Shown one piece after another: positions 1 to 5,949 of a DNA stretch of 7,342 bases. The notes beneath the pieces were generated by a model. It was not told where the DNA came from and ran no database searches. It saw nothing but the letters and a program-made list of their open reading frames with translations. Within the stretch, counting starts at the first letter, position 1. Each line of letters begins with the position of its first letter. This DNA is from Sporomusaceae bacterium (lineage in GTDB: Bacteria > Bacillota_C > Negativicutes > Sporomusales_B > UBA7701). Location of the stretch: positions 1 through 7,342 of the forward strand of contig JALHDI010000126.1 of the NCBI GenBank assembly GCA_022839045.1, written 5' to 3'. The position numbers and the translations under genes are program-made.

Positions 1-2
1 GC

Positions 3-140
3 CCCATCTGCGGCGTTGCTCCTCGGCTGCCATCCTCAGCGTACGTTCGTGTACGCTTCCGGTGTCAGCCTCCGGTGCGCCTTGCATCTGGAGCCTTCTC
101 GGCAACCTGGGGCTGAAAGGCAAAGTCCCATCTGCGGCGT
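3..140. repeat. Non-coding block with repeated CCCATCTGCGGCGT words
   Basis: The 14-mer CCCATCTGCGGCGT occurs at 3-16 and again at 127-140. The core CATCTG also occurs at 85-90 and 155-160, giving four copies within 160 bases. Open frames here have no ribosome binding site and no recognisable protein features, so I treat the block as intergenic. The layout, repeated words around a palindromic centre and ending at a terminator, resembles short dispersed intergenic repeats, but dispersal elsewhere in the genome cannot be seen from one window. The left end may continue outside the window. Confidence 0.4.
25..70. other. Nested imperfect inverted repeat (hairpin)
   Basis: The inner arms AGCGTAC (38-44) and GTACGCT (51-57) pair perfectly around a 6-base loop. 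The outer arms GGCTG (25-29) and CAGCC (66-70) also pair, with a few further pairs just inside them. There is no T-run after it, so it is not a standard terminator. It may be the structural core of the surrounding repeat block. Confidence 0.4.
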
Positions 141-159
141 ACCCCACGAAACCGCATCT

Positions 160-189
160 GCGGCCGGTCCAAAAGACCGGCCGCTTTTT
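160..189 (+). terminator. Strong intrinsic terminator
   Basis: A perfect 10-bp stem GCGGCCGGTC (160-169) / GACCGGCCGC (175-184) encloses the loop CAAAA and is followed by five Ts (185-189). This is a textbook Rho-independent terminator on the plus strand. It ends whatever transcript enters from the left and insulates the lipoprotein genes that follow. Confidence 0.85.
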
Positions 190-262
190 CGTATGTTCCC
201 GGGCGCGGCTTTTTCCGGCGTGCGGACTGACGGCTCATAAAGTGAATTTTTTTTGGAAATAA

Positions 263-291
263 TTGGAAAATAATTTAAAATGTGGTAATAT
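263..291 (+). promoter_or_regulatory. Extended -10 promoter of the tandem lipoprotein genes
   Basis: The -35-like TTGGAA (263-268) lies 17 bases before the -10-like TAATAT (286-291). TG at 283-284, one base before the hexamer, makes an extended -10. The region from 241 to 305 is sharply AT-rich in an otherwise GC-rich window. The predicted start is near 298, leaving a leader of about 28 bases. The same TGGTAATAT core occurs upstream of the minus-strand lipoprotein at the right edge. Confidence 0.65.
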
Positions 292-311
292 TATCCATAT
301 TAATCTGCATA

Positions 312-328
312 CAGGAGGGTACCCGATG
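312..328 (+). promoter_or_regulatory. Ribosome binding site fixing the first lipoprotein start
   Basis: AGGAGGG (313-319) sits 6 bases before ATG 326 and selects this start over upstream in-frame codons, which have no such site. The 17-mer CAGGAGGGTACCCGATG is repeated exactly at 782-798. It contains the 8-base palindrome GGGTACCC (317-324), which overlaps the Shine-Dalgarno sequence. Confidence 0.8.
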
Positions 329-748
329 AGAAAAACAGTTATCGGTCTCCTTATCATCGCCGCCGTCTCGCTGCTCTTCACCGGCTGCGGCGGCGGAGGG
401 GGCGGGGGAGGAGGAGGAGGAGATCCCGCCAACAGCGCCATCGTCCACTTCCGCTGCGTCGACATGAGCGGCAATCCCCAGGCGGCGGGCTACACCATGC
501 ATTACACCGATCCTCAGGGACGCGCTCGCTCCGCCAAGGTCGACTCGTCGAGCAACTTCATCGTCTATGCCGACGTCGCCGGCGTCTACACCTTCACCAA
601 GGCGAACCGCAATGACCATACCGTGGAAATAATCGATCCCAAGCCCCGCTTCTCCGTCACCACCGCCGCCGTCACCAACAGAACGGAATTCTGGTACGAA
701 CTCGTCGACTATCTCGGCGGCTACGGGGATATACGGACGGTAAATTAA
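326..748 (+). CDS. Small poly-glycine lipoprotein, copy 1
   Basis: A 140-residue predicted lipoprotein of unknown function. Residues 1-20 form a lipoprotein signal peptide: basic MRK start, hydrophobic core, then LFTGC with Cys21 as the lipidation site. Eleven consecutive Gly (22-32) follow, likely a flexible tether. Residues 38-127 form one compact, probably beta-rich domain with the pattern VHFxCxDxxGxPxxxGY, TDPxGxxRSAK, AGxYTFT and VTNRTEFWYxLV. The pattern resembles Ig-like or carboxypeptidase-regulatory-like folds, but I cannot assign a family. ATG 326 is chosen because AGGAGGG lies just upstream and the signal peptide begins there; a longer frame opening at 263 lies across the promoter. 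It is followed 47 bases later by a clear paralogue with the same ribosome site, so the two are probably co-transcribed. Lipidation is expected to place it in the cell envelope; which membrane is unknown. Confidence 0.85.
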   Translation: MRKTVIGLLIIAAVSLLFTGCGGGGGGGGGGGDPANSAIVHFRCVDMSGNPQAAGYTMHYTDPQGRARSAKVDSSSNFIVYADVAGVYTFTKANRNDHTVEIIDPKPRFSVTTAAVTNRTEFWYELVDYLGGYGDIRTVN

Positions 749-777
749 TGGCAGATTACGCCAAACACCAAGAAAAT

Positions 778-863
778 CATGCAGGAGGGTACCCGATGCG
801 AAAACTGGTTATCGGTCTACTCATTATCGTCGCCGTCTCGCTGCTCTTCACCGGCTGCGGCGG
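778..863 (+). repeat. Second copy of the duplicated lipoprotein 5' module
   Basis: Positions 778-863 match 308-393 at a constant offset of 470 bases, with about nine mismatches by eye. The match spans the ribosome site, the signal peptide and the first glycine codons. A further exact 27-base match joins 671-697 and 1132-1158 near the gene ends, while the middles have diverged. This is the signature of a tandem gene duplication. Confidence 0.8.
782..798 (+). promoter_or_regulatory. Ribosome binding site fixing the second lipoprotein start
   Basis: This is an exact copy of the CAGGAGGGTACCCGATG module at 312-328. AGGAGGG lies 6 bases before ATG 796. It argues against the upstream in-frame ATG at 748, which overlaps the previous stop codon and has no Shine-Dalgarno sequence. 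Confidence 0.8.
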
Positions 864-1212
864 GGGAGGGGGCGGGGGAGGCGGCCCCACAACCGGCGCC
901 GTCGTCCACTTCAAATGCGTCGACCAATACGGCGATCCCGCCGGCGCGGGTTACACGTTGTACTTCACCGATCCCTCGGGCCATGGCCGTTCCGCCAAGA
1001 TCAGTGGGTCGAGCAACCTCACCATCATCTGCGACGTCCCCGGCACCTACACCTTTACCCAAGGCAGCTTCAACGGGCAGACCGTGGAATTACTTGACCC
1101 CAAGCCCACCTTTTCCGTCACCTCCGCCGACGTCACCAACAGAACGGAATTCTGGTACACGCTCGTCGGTCATTCCGACGTTCCCCGCTTAGAGATCCAG
1201 CCGGCCAGATGA
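796..1212 (+). CDS. Small poly-glycine lipoprotein, copy 2
   Basis: A 138-residue paralogue of the preceding gene. Signal peptide 1-20 ends in LFTGC with Cys21, followed by nine Gly (22-30) and a domain at about 36-124. It shares with copy 1 the blocks VHFxCVD, GYTxxxTDPxGxxRSAK, GTYTF, DPKPxFSVT and VTNRTEFWYxLV. The tails differ: copy 2 ends in a short divergent stretch, HSDVPRLEIQPAR. Start ATG 796 has a strong AGGAGGG; starting at 748 would put 16 polar residues ahead of the signal peptide. It is likely expressed from the same promoter as copy 1, and transcription ends at the hairpin at 1245-1276. Function unknown; an envelope lipoprotein with one small beta-type domain is the most the sequence supports. 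Confidence 0.85.
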   Translation: MRKLVIGLLIIVAVSLLFTGCGGGGGGGGGPTTGAVVHFKCVDQYGDPAGAGYTLYFTDPSGHGRSAKISGSSNLTIICDVPGTYTFTQGSFNGQTVELLDPKPTFSVTSADVTNRTEFWYTLVGHSDVPRLEIQPAR

Positions 1213-1244
1213 CACCGCCCGGCCAACCGCTCCCCTGCGTAACA

Positions 1245-1276
1245 AAGACCCCGCTCGCGGCCTCGGGCGGGGTCTT
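1245..1276 (+). terminator. Terminator-like hairpin after the lipoprotein pair
   Basis: A perfect 10-bp stem AAGACCCCGC (1245-1254) / GCGGGGTCTT (1267-1276) encloses a 12-base loop. The following bases (CAGGTTGC) lack a T-run, so termination may be partial, leaving some read-through into the operon downstream. It lies 32 bases after the second lipoprotein stop. Confidence 0.6.
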
Positions 1277-1281
1277 CAGGT

Positions 1282-1290
1282 TGCTATAAT
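1282..1290 (+). promoter_or_regulatory. Extended -10 promoter of the Lpt-like operon
   Basis: TGC followed by TATAAT (1285-1290) is a perfect consensus -10 with the TG extension. The expected -35 position (about 1262-1267) falls inside the terminator hairpin and shows no good match, which an extended -10 can tolerate. Transcription would begin near 1297, giving a leader of about 117 bases whose first part (1290-1345) is AT-rich. I see no riboswitch or attenuator in the leader. Confidence 0.6.
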
Positions 1291-1413
1291 AAAACATTAA
1301 TACCAAAAAAAGGAATTTAAGAAAAATAATGGAATTATACGATTGAAGGCCGAAATTGTCTATCGCTAACCGGTCTCGTCGAATCCGCGAACAAACCGCA
1401 CGGGAGAACGAAA

Positions 1414-2487
1414 GTGCTGGTCATCGACCGTTACCTGCTCGCGTCCCTGATAAAACCGCTCATCCTGTCCGTCGCCGGCCTGTCGCTGCTCTTCCTCAGC
1501 TCGGCCATCTTCGAGATGGGCACCTACCTGATCGTCCGCCGGGTCCATCCCTACCTGGTCGGGCTGCTGCTGCTCTACAAGCTGCCCGCCGTCCTCGTCG
1601 CCACCCTGCCGATGGGCAGCCTGTTCGCCATGCTCTTCGTCCTCGGCAAAATGGCCCGCGACCGTGAGCTCATGATCATCCGCATGTCCGGCCTGCGGAC
1701 CTGCCGCATCCTCCTGCCCTACCTGGCGGTGGCCGTGCTGCTGAGCGGCCTTTCCCACCTCCTCAGCGAAGCCGTCGTCGTGAAGGTCAACGGCAAGGCG
1801 GCGGAAATCGTGCGGCGTATCATCTTCGACACCCCGCCGCCCGAACTCATGCAGAACGTCTTCTTCGCCGACAAAGACCGGCACTACTTCATCGGCCACA
1901 TCGCCCCGGCCACGAAAACCCTCCGCAGCGTCATGATCTTCGAACTCAGGGAAGGCAAGATGAGCCGCCTCATCACCGCCGAGTACGGCTTCGCCGCCGG
2001 CGAGGACTGGCAGCTCCACAACGCCGTCGCCTACGAATTCGACCGGCAGGGCCGGCTCCAATACCAGGCGGCGTCCGCGGAGCTTACCGTCGCCGGGGCC
2101 CGTCCCGGCGAACACGTCTTCCGGGTCGGCAAATCCTCGGCCGACATGACCAGCGGCGAGCTGCGGCAATTCATCGACGAGCTGCGCGCCAAAGGCATCC
2201 AGACGCGGTCCTACGAAGTCGACTACCATCTCAAAGCCGCCACGTCCCTCACCCCGCTCGTCTTCGCCCTCTTCGGCGCGCCGCTGATCAGCAGGGTGAG
2301 AAGCAACGAAAAAATCTACACCGCGCTCCTGTGCGTAACCATCGTCACCGGTTACTATGTCGCCGCCTCCCTGTCGGCGGCCGCGGGCCGCGCCCATATC
2401 CTGCCGCCCCTCTGGGCCGCGTGGGCGCCGCCCCTCGTCTTCTCCCTGCTGGGCCTCGTCCTCCTGCGGCGGGCCGACGATGTTTAG
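1414..2487 (+). CDS. lptG: LptF/LptG (YjgP/YjgQ) family permease
   Basis: A 357-residue inner-membrane protein of the LptF/LptG family, the transmembrane half of the ABC transporter that extracts lipopolysaccharide from the inner membrane. The architecture matches: three N-terminal membrane spans (about 12-33, 48-78, 97-118), a periplasmic jellyroll region (about 120-245), then three spans (about 272-293, 302-322, 332-352). Family signatures are the N-terminal IDRYLL, the cytoplasmic RELMIIRMSGL loop (84-94) that meets the ATPase in this family, and SGELRQFIDELRAKGI before TM4. The length is normal. GTG 1414 is chosen because GGGAGA lies 6 bases upstream and the family N-terminus begins there. 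The stop overlaps the next start by 8 bases. Only one permease gene is present where E. coli uses two, so it may act as a homodimer or pair with a partner elsewhere. LptF and LptG cannot be told apart with confidence; the symbol is provisional. Confidence 0.88.
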   Translation: MLVIDRYLLASLIKPLILSVAGLSLLFLSSAIFEMGTYLIVRRVHPYLVGLLLLYKLPAVLVATLPMGSLFAMLFVLGKMARDRELMIIRMSGLRTCRILLPYLAVAVLLSGLSHLLSEAVVVKVNGKAAEIVRRIIFDTPPPELMQNVFFADKDRHYFIGHIAPATKTLRSVMIFELREGKMSRLITAEYGFAAGEDWQLHNAVAYEFDRQGRLQYQAASAELTVAGARPGEHVFRVGKSSADMTSGELRQFIDELRAKGIQTRSYEVDYHLKAATSLTPLVFALFGAPLISRVRSNEKIYTALLCVTIVTGYYVAASLSAAAGRAHILPPLWAAWAPPLVFSLLGLVLLRRADDV

Positions 2488-4687
2488 GCGCGGCAGGGCG
2501 GTCGTCGCCGCCTGCCTGCTGGCCGCCGCCCTCGCCCTCAGGCCGGGGGCGGCCCACGGCGCCGGACAGCCCGAAAGCCTGCAGGCCGACACCCTCTGGT
2601 ACGAGGAGAGGGAAAATCGCCTCAAGGCTACCGGCAATGTCGTCTTCGCCGACGGCGACTACCGGTTGACGGCCGCCGCGGCCAGCTACGACATCGACGA
2701 CGAAACCCTCCGGGCGCGCGGCGCGGTCGTCTTCACCGTCGCCGGCTTCAACGCCAAAGGCGACACCGCCGTCCTGCACGCCGACAACATCGTCTTCGAA
2801 CGGGGCCGCGACAAAGCGCGGGCCGAAAACGGCGTCGACCTCACCATCGCCGGCACCGCCGTCGCCGGGGAGACGCTCGAATACGACCGCGCCGCCGGAC
2901 GGCTCACCGTCAGCGGCGCCGTCACCGTCCGTCGCGCCGCCGACAACCCCGTCCGCGGCGACTCGCTCGTCTACGACACCGCGCACAGCCGGGGCACGAT
3001 CGCCAACTTCACCACCGTCGTCGTCAGCGAAGGGGTCGAATACGCCGCCGCCGGCAAAACGCTCACCTTCACCGACGACAAGACCGAAATGGCCGCCGCC
3101 GTCGTCACCACCTGCGATCACCCCCAGCCGCACTATACCTTCCGCATCGGCGCCGTCGAGAACTACCCCGACAAGAAGCTCGTCCTGACCGACTCTCAGT
3201 ACTGGCAGGGCGACAAAAAACTCCTCGCCGCCAAAAAAACGGTCGTCGCCATCCGCGACGGCGAGCCGGTCCTGCCCGTCACCGGCTACAACGACCAGGA
3301 CGGCTGGTATATCAGGACCCGCGAATACTACGACCTCGCCGGCAAGGACTACGGCGTCATCTACGCCGACTACATGGCCTGGCGCGGCTTCGGCGCGGGC
3401 TTCCGCGAGTTCCGCCACGACAAGGCCGGCACGTTGCGCGACGAATATTCCCTCTATGCCTCGCGCAAACCGTGGGCCGCCAACCAGATCGTCCAGGGAG
3501 AATGGCGCGCCGCCGCCGGCAACCGCAGCCAATTCTTCTCCTTCCGCAGCGAAGAGAACGACTGGCGGCGCACCGGCGACCTGCTGTCGGCCAACTGGTA
3601 CATGATGGACGCCGGCGCCGCCGCGAAAACCACCGTCCAGGCCGATTTCAGCCGCCAGCTCGGCAGCGCCACCTACACCAGCGCCCGCCTCGGCCAGGCC
3701 ATCAGCCTCGCCAAGGGCGTCCGGGCTTTCTGGGACTACAGCGCCAGCCGCAACCTCGCCTGGACGGGCTACAAACTGACCGACCGGACCTTCGACACCA
3801 GGCTGGAGTGGACCAAGCCCGACTACGTCGCCGCCGTCTCCACCCAGGAAAAGCAGAGCGGCATCGACTACACCCCCAAACTCGCCTACTACACCACCCG
3901 TTCCTCGCCCTGGCAGTTTGCCGTCGCCACCGCGCAGGCGACCAGCGCCGACAAGGGCACCACCCTCCAGCAGACCGACCTCAAAACCTACTACCGTTCC
4001 AAGCCGAGGAAAATTGCCCCCGGCACCTTTCTGTCCACCATTTCCACCGCGAGCTACTCCTCGTTCGGCGCGACCGGCGTCGCCGACCTGCAGCTTAAGA
4101 CCAACCTGCTGAAAAACGTCAGCGAAAAGATGTACATCAATACCTCGCTCTCGCTCGGCCAGAATCGCGGTTACAACCCGCTCTACAAAAGCGCCGCCGA
4201 CAGCGACGCCAGCCAGTTCGACATCGAAACCGACTACATCCTCGACGAATATCACCGCGTCAACCTCACCGTCGGCTACGACCTCGCCCAGCGGCACGGC
4301 CGCCCCGTCCTTCTCAGCCTCGAAGGCCGCGCCTACCCCTTCTGGAACTGGAACCTCTACAGCGAGTACCAACCGGCCCAGGGCGGCTGGAATACCGTCG
4401 GCGCCATGCTGGCCTTCAACCCGGAGAGCGGCATAACCGGCTACATCCGCACCGAATACGACCTGGCCGTCGGCGCCATGCGCGAAGCCGCCGTCCGCAT
4501 AGAAGCGCTGCTGACGAGGAAATGGTCCTGCAGCGTACGGACCGACTACTACAGCGGGGGCGCCATCAACCTCGCCGAGATCCAGTTCGTCAAGGACAAC
4601 CATTGCCAGGACCTCGTCGTCAGCTTCTATCCGCGGCAGAAAATGTTCTTCTGCCAGATCCGTCTGAAAAATCCCCCCCGCAAATGA
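2480..4687 (+). CDS. lptD: LptD/OstA-like outer-membrane assembly protein
   Basis: A 735-residue secreted protein that looks like LptD, which inserts lipopolysaccharide into the outer membrane. A signal peptide (1-28, cleavage near AHG-AG) is followed by an OstA/LptA-like periplasmic domain (about 31-195). It is built of repeated units such as ADTLWYEERENRLKATGNVVF and ETLEYDRAAGRLTVSGAVTV, the beta-jellyroll pattern of Lpt proteins. A linker with TTCDHP (211-215) leads into a long region (about 265-735) of alternating aromatic and polar strands typical of an outer-membrane barrel. Cysteines outside the signal peptide are C212, C684, C709 and C725: one N-terminal and three C-terminal. ATG 2480 overlaps the permease stop; an upstream in-frame start at 2357 would add Arg/Pro-rich residues ahead of the signal peptide. 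No strong Shine-Dalgarno is visible, so translation is probably coupled. Sequence similarity to proteobacterial LptD looks low, so a divergent paralogue handling another lipid is possible. Confidence 0.78.
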   Translation: MFRRGRAVVAACLLAAALALRPGAAHGAGQPESLQADTLWYEERENRLKATGNVVFADGDYRLTAAAASYDIDDETLRARGAVVFTVAGFNAKGDTAVLHADNIVFERGRDKARAENGVDLTIAGTAVAGETLEYDRAAGRLTVSGAVTVRRAADNPVRGDSLVYDTAHSRGTIANFTTVVVSEGVEYAAAGKTLTFTDDKTEMAAAVVTTCDHPQPHYTFRIGAVENYPDKKLVLTDSQYWQGDKKLLAAKKTVVAIRDGEPVLPVTGYNDQDGWYIRTREYYDLAGKDYGVIYADYMAWRGFGAGFREFRHDKAGTLRDEYSLYASRKPWAANQIVQGEWRAAAGNRSQFFSFRSEENDWRRTGDLLSANWYMMDAGAAAKTTVQADFSRQLGSATYTSARLGQAISLAKGVRAFWDYSASRNLAWTGYKLTDRTFDTRLEWTKPDYVAAVSTQEKQSGIDYTPKLAYYTTRSSPWQFAVATAQATSADKGTTLQQTDLKTYYRSKPRKIAPGTFLSTISTASYSSFGATGVADLQLKTNLLKNVSEKMYINTSLSLGQNRGYNPLYKSAADSDASQFDIETDYILDEYHRVNLTVGYDLAQRHGRPVLLSLEGRAYPFWNWNLYSEYQPAQGGWNTVGAMLAFNPESGITGYIRTEYDLAVGAMREAAVRIEALLTRKWSCSVRTDYYSGGAINLAEIQFVKDNHCQDLVVSFYPRQKMFFCQIRLKNPPRK

Positions 4688-4698
4688 GGCGTAGCCTG

Positions 4699-5949
4699 AT
4701 GCGCAAAACCATCCTCCTCGCCCTGGCCCTGGCGGCGGCGTTCCTTCTCTGGGACGCCCACCGCTGGTACGACGGACTCGTCGCCCGGCAGTCCGGCTTC
4801 CGGTCGCGGGCCACCGCCAACGAACTTTCCGGCTGGCACGACGGCCGGCAGCACTGGCGGCTCCGCGCCGCCGTGCTTACCCGCGCCGATGCCGGCGTGG
4901 ACGCCGCCGGCATCGGCGACGGCGTCCTCCTTCGCGACGGCGCCGCCCCGCTGCACTTCTCCGCCCCCCGGGCCAGCTACCGGGAAAAAGACGGCCTGCT
5001 GTCCTTCCCCGCCGGCGTCGCCTTCGCCCTGGACGGGAAAAGCCTCCAGGTGGCCGACGGCCTCTACGACGACAAGGCGCGCTCCTTCCGGGGGAGCGGC
5101 GTGCTGCTCGCCGCCGGGCCCGGCCGGTCGCCGCAGTGGGAAGTCCGCGCCGCCGGAATCGCCTACAGCCAAAGCGCGCACCAATGGCTGCTCGACAAAG
5201 AAGTAAACATAAAGTGGCGCACCTCGTCCGGCAGCGACCCCTGCACCCTCGCCACAGCCCTGCTCATCCTCGACGATGCCTTTGCCGGCGCCGTCATGCC
5301 CGGACCGGTCGCGCTCGCCGGCGGCTCGTTAGTCGGCACGGCCGCCAGCGCCTCCTGGGCCGGCGACGCGCTCACCCTTCACCGGGTCGAGCTGCGGGAC
5401 GGCGCCTGGTCCGCCGCCCTGGCGGCCGGCACCGCGACGCGCAGGGACGGCGTCTGGCTCTTCGCCGGCGTCGCCATCCGCAAAGACAACGGCGACGTCT
5501 GGCTGGCCGATAGCCTGGAGATCGGCGACGGCGGCGCCGTCGCTCTCGCGGGCGTCACCGGGAAAATCGGCGCCGGCGACTTCTCCGCCGCCAGGCTGCT
5601 GTCCGACGACCGCAAGCACTACCGCACGGAAGGGGCCATGTCCGTCCGGCCGCGCGGCGACGTCACGCTCGTCGCCGACCGCCTGACCTTCGCCGAGCGC
5701 GAGGAAAAGTACCTATTCGACAAACCTCGCCTACGCCAGGACAACGGCACGGAAATAACCGCCGACGCCGGCCGCTTCGACGGCGAACGCCGTCTCGTGA
5801 CCTTCACGGCCAACGTCGTGACCGTCAGGCAGGACGGGCGCGAGATCCGCGCCGCCCAAGCCGTCTACGACCTCGACAGACGCGTCGTCGAATACGTGGG
5901 TGCGGTCAGCTCGGTCCGCCGCAGGAGCGGGGAAGGAGAACAACGATGA
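4699..5949 (+). CDS. Membrane-anchored LptC/LptA-like periplasmic bridge protein
   Basis: A 416-residue protein with one N-terminal membrane span (about 3-19) and a large periplasmic part. Residues 35-135 look LptC-like, including GWHDGRQHWRLRAAVLT and the repeated ADGLYDDKARSFRGSGV pattern. The C-terminal part (about 308-407) is a clear OstA/LptA-type unit: RGDVTLVADRLTFAEREEKY, then NGTEITADAGRFDGERRLVTF and REIRAAQAVYDLDRRVVEYVGAV. E. coli LptC is about 190 residues, so this is over twice that length and may combine LptC and LptA roles in one chain. It would pass lipid from the permease to the outer-membrane protein. GAGGCG (4686-4691) supports ATG 4699; ATG 4684, which overlaps the previous stop as ATGA, is an equally in-frame alternative adding five residues. 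The stop overlaps the next gene by ATGA. The middle (about 140-300) is less recognisable. Family membership is good, but exact role assignment is inferred. Confidence 0.75.
   Translation: MRKTILLALALAAAFLLWDAHRWYDGLVARQSGFRSRATANELSGWHDGRQHWRLRAAVLTRADAGVDAAGIGDGVLLRDGAAPLHFSAPRASYREKDGLLSFPAGVAFALDGKSLQVADGLYDDKARSFRGSGVLLAAGPGRSPQWEVRAAGIAYSQSAHQWLLDKEVNIKWRTSSGSDPCTLATALLILDDAFAGAVMPGPVALAGGSLVGTAASASWAGDALTLHRVELRDGAWSAALAAGTATRRDGVWLFAGVAIRKDNGDVWLADSLEIGDGGAVALAGVTGKIGAGDFSAARLLSDDRKHYRTEGAMSVRPRGDVTLVADRLTFAEREEKYLFDKPRLRQDNGTEITADAGRFDGERRLVTFTANVVTVRQDGREIRAAQAVYDLDRRVVEYVGAVSSVRRRSGEGEQR

Noticed and set aside
3..160. CATCTG repeats considered as a CRISPR-like array
   Set aside because: Repeat units are short and unevenly spaced (80, 44 and 26 bases between copies), with no spacer regularity and no cas genes in the window.
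16..262. Short plus-strand open frames in the left-hand block
   Set aside because: They cross the repeat words and the intrinsic terminator, and lack ribosome sites and recognisable protein features.
1329..1346. A five-codon reading frame (ATG GAA TTA TAC GAT TGA) in the operon leader, a possible leader peptide
   Set aside because: Only a weak AAGGAA lies upstream and no regulatory codon run or attenuator hairpin follows it.
1366..2637. Minus-strand open frame of about 420 codons opposite the permease gene
   Set aside because: No Shine-Dalgarno and a low-complexity acidic/Gly-rich product; the permease on the other strand has six membrane spans and family motifs.
2345..4603. Long minus-strand open frame of about 750 codons opposite the LptD-like gene
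   Set aside because: Its translation is Gly/Val/Asp-rich low-complexity text with no domains or ribosome site; long antisense frames are expected in GC-rich coding DNA. The plus strand has clear family motifs.
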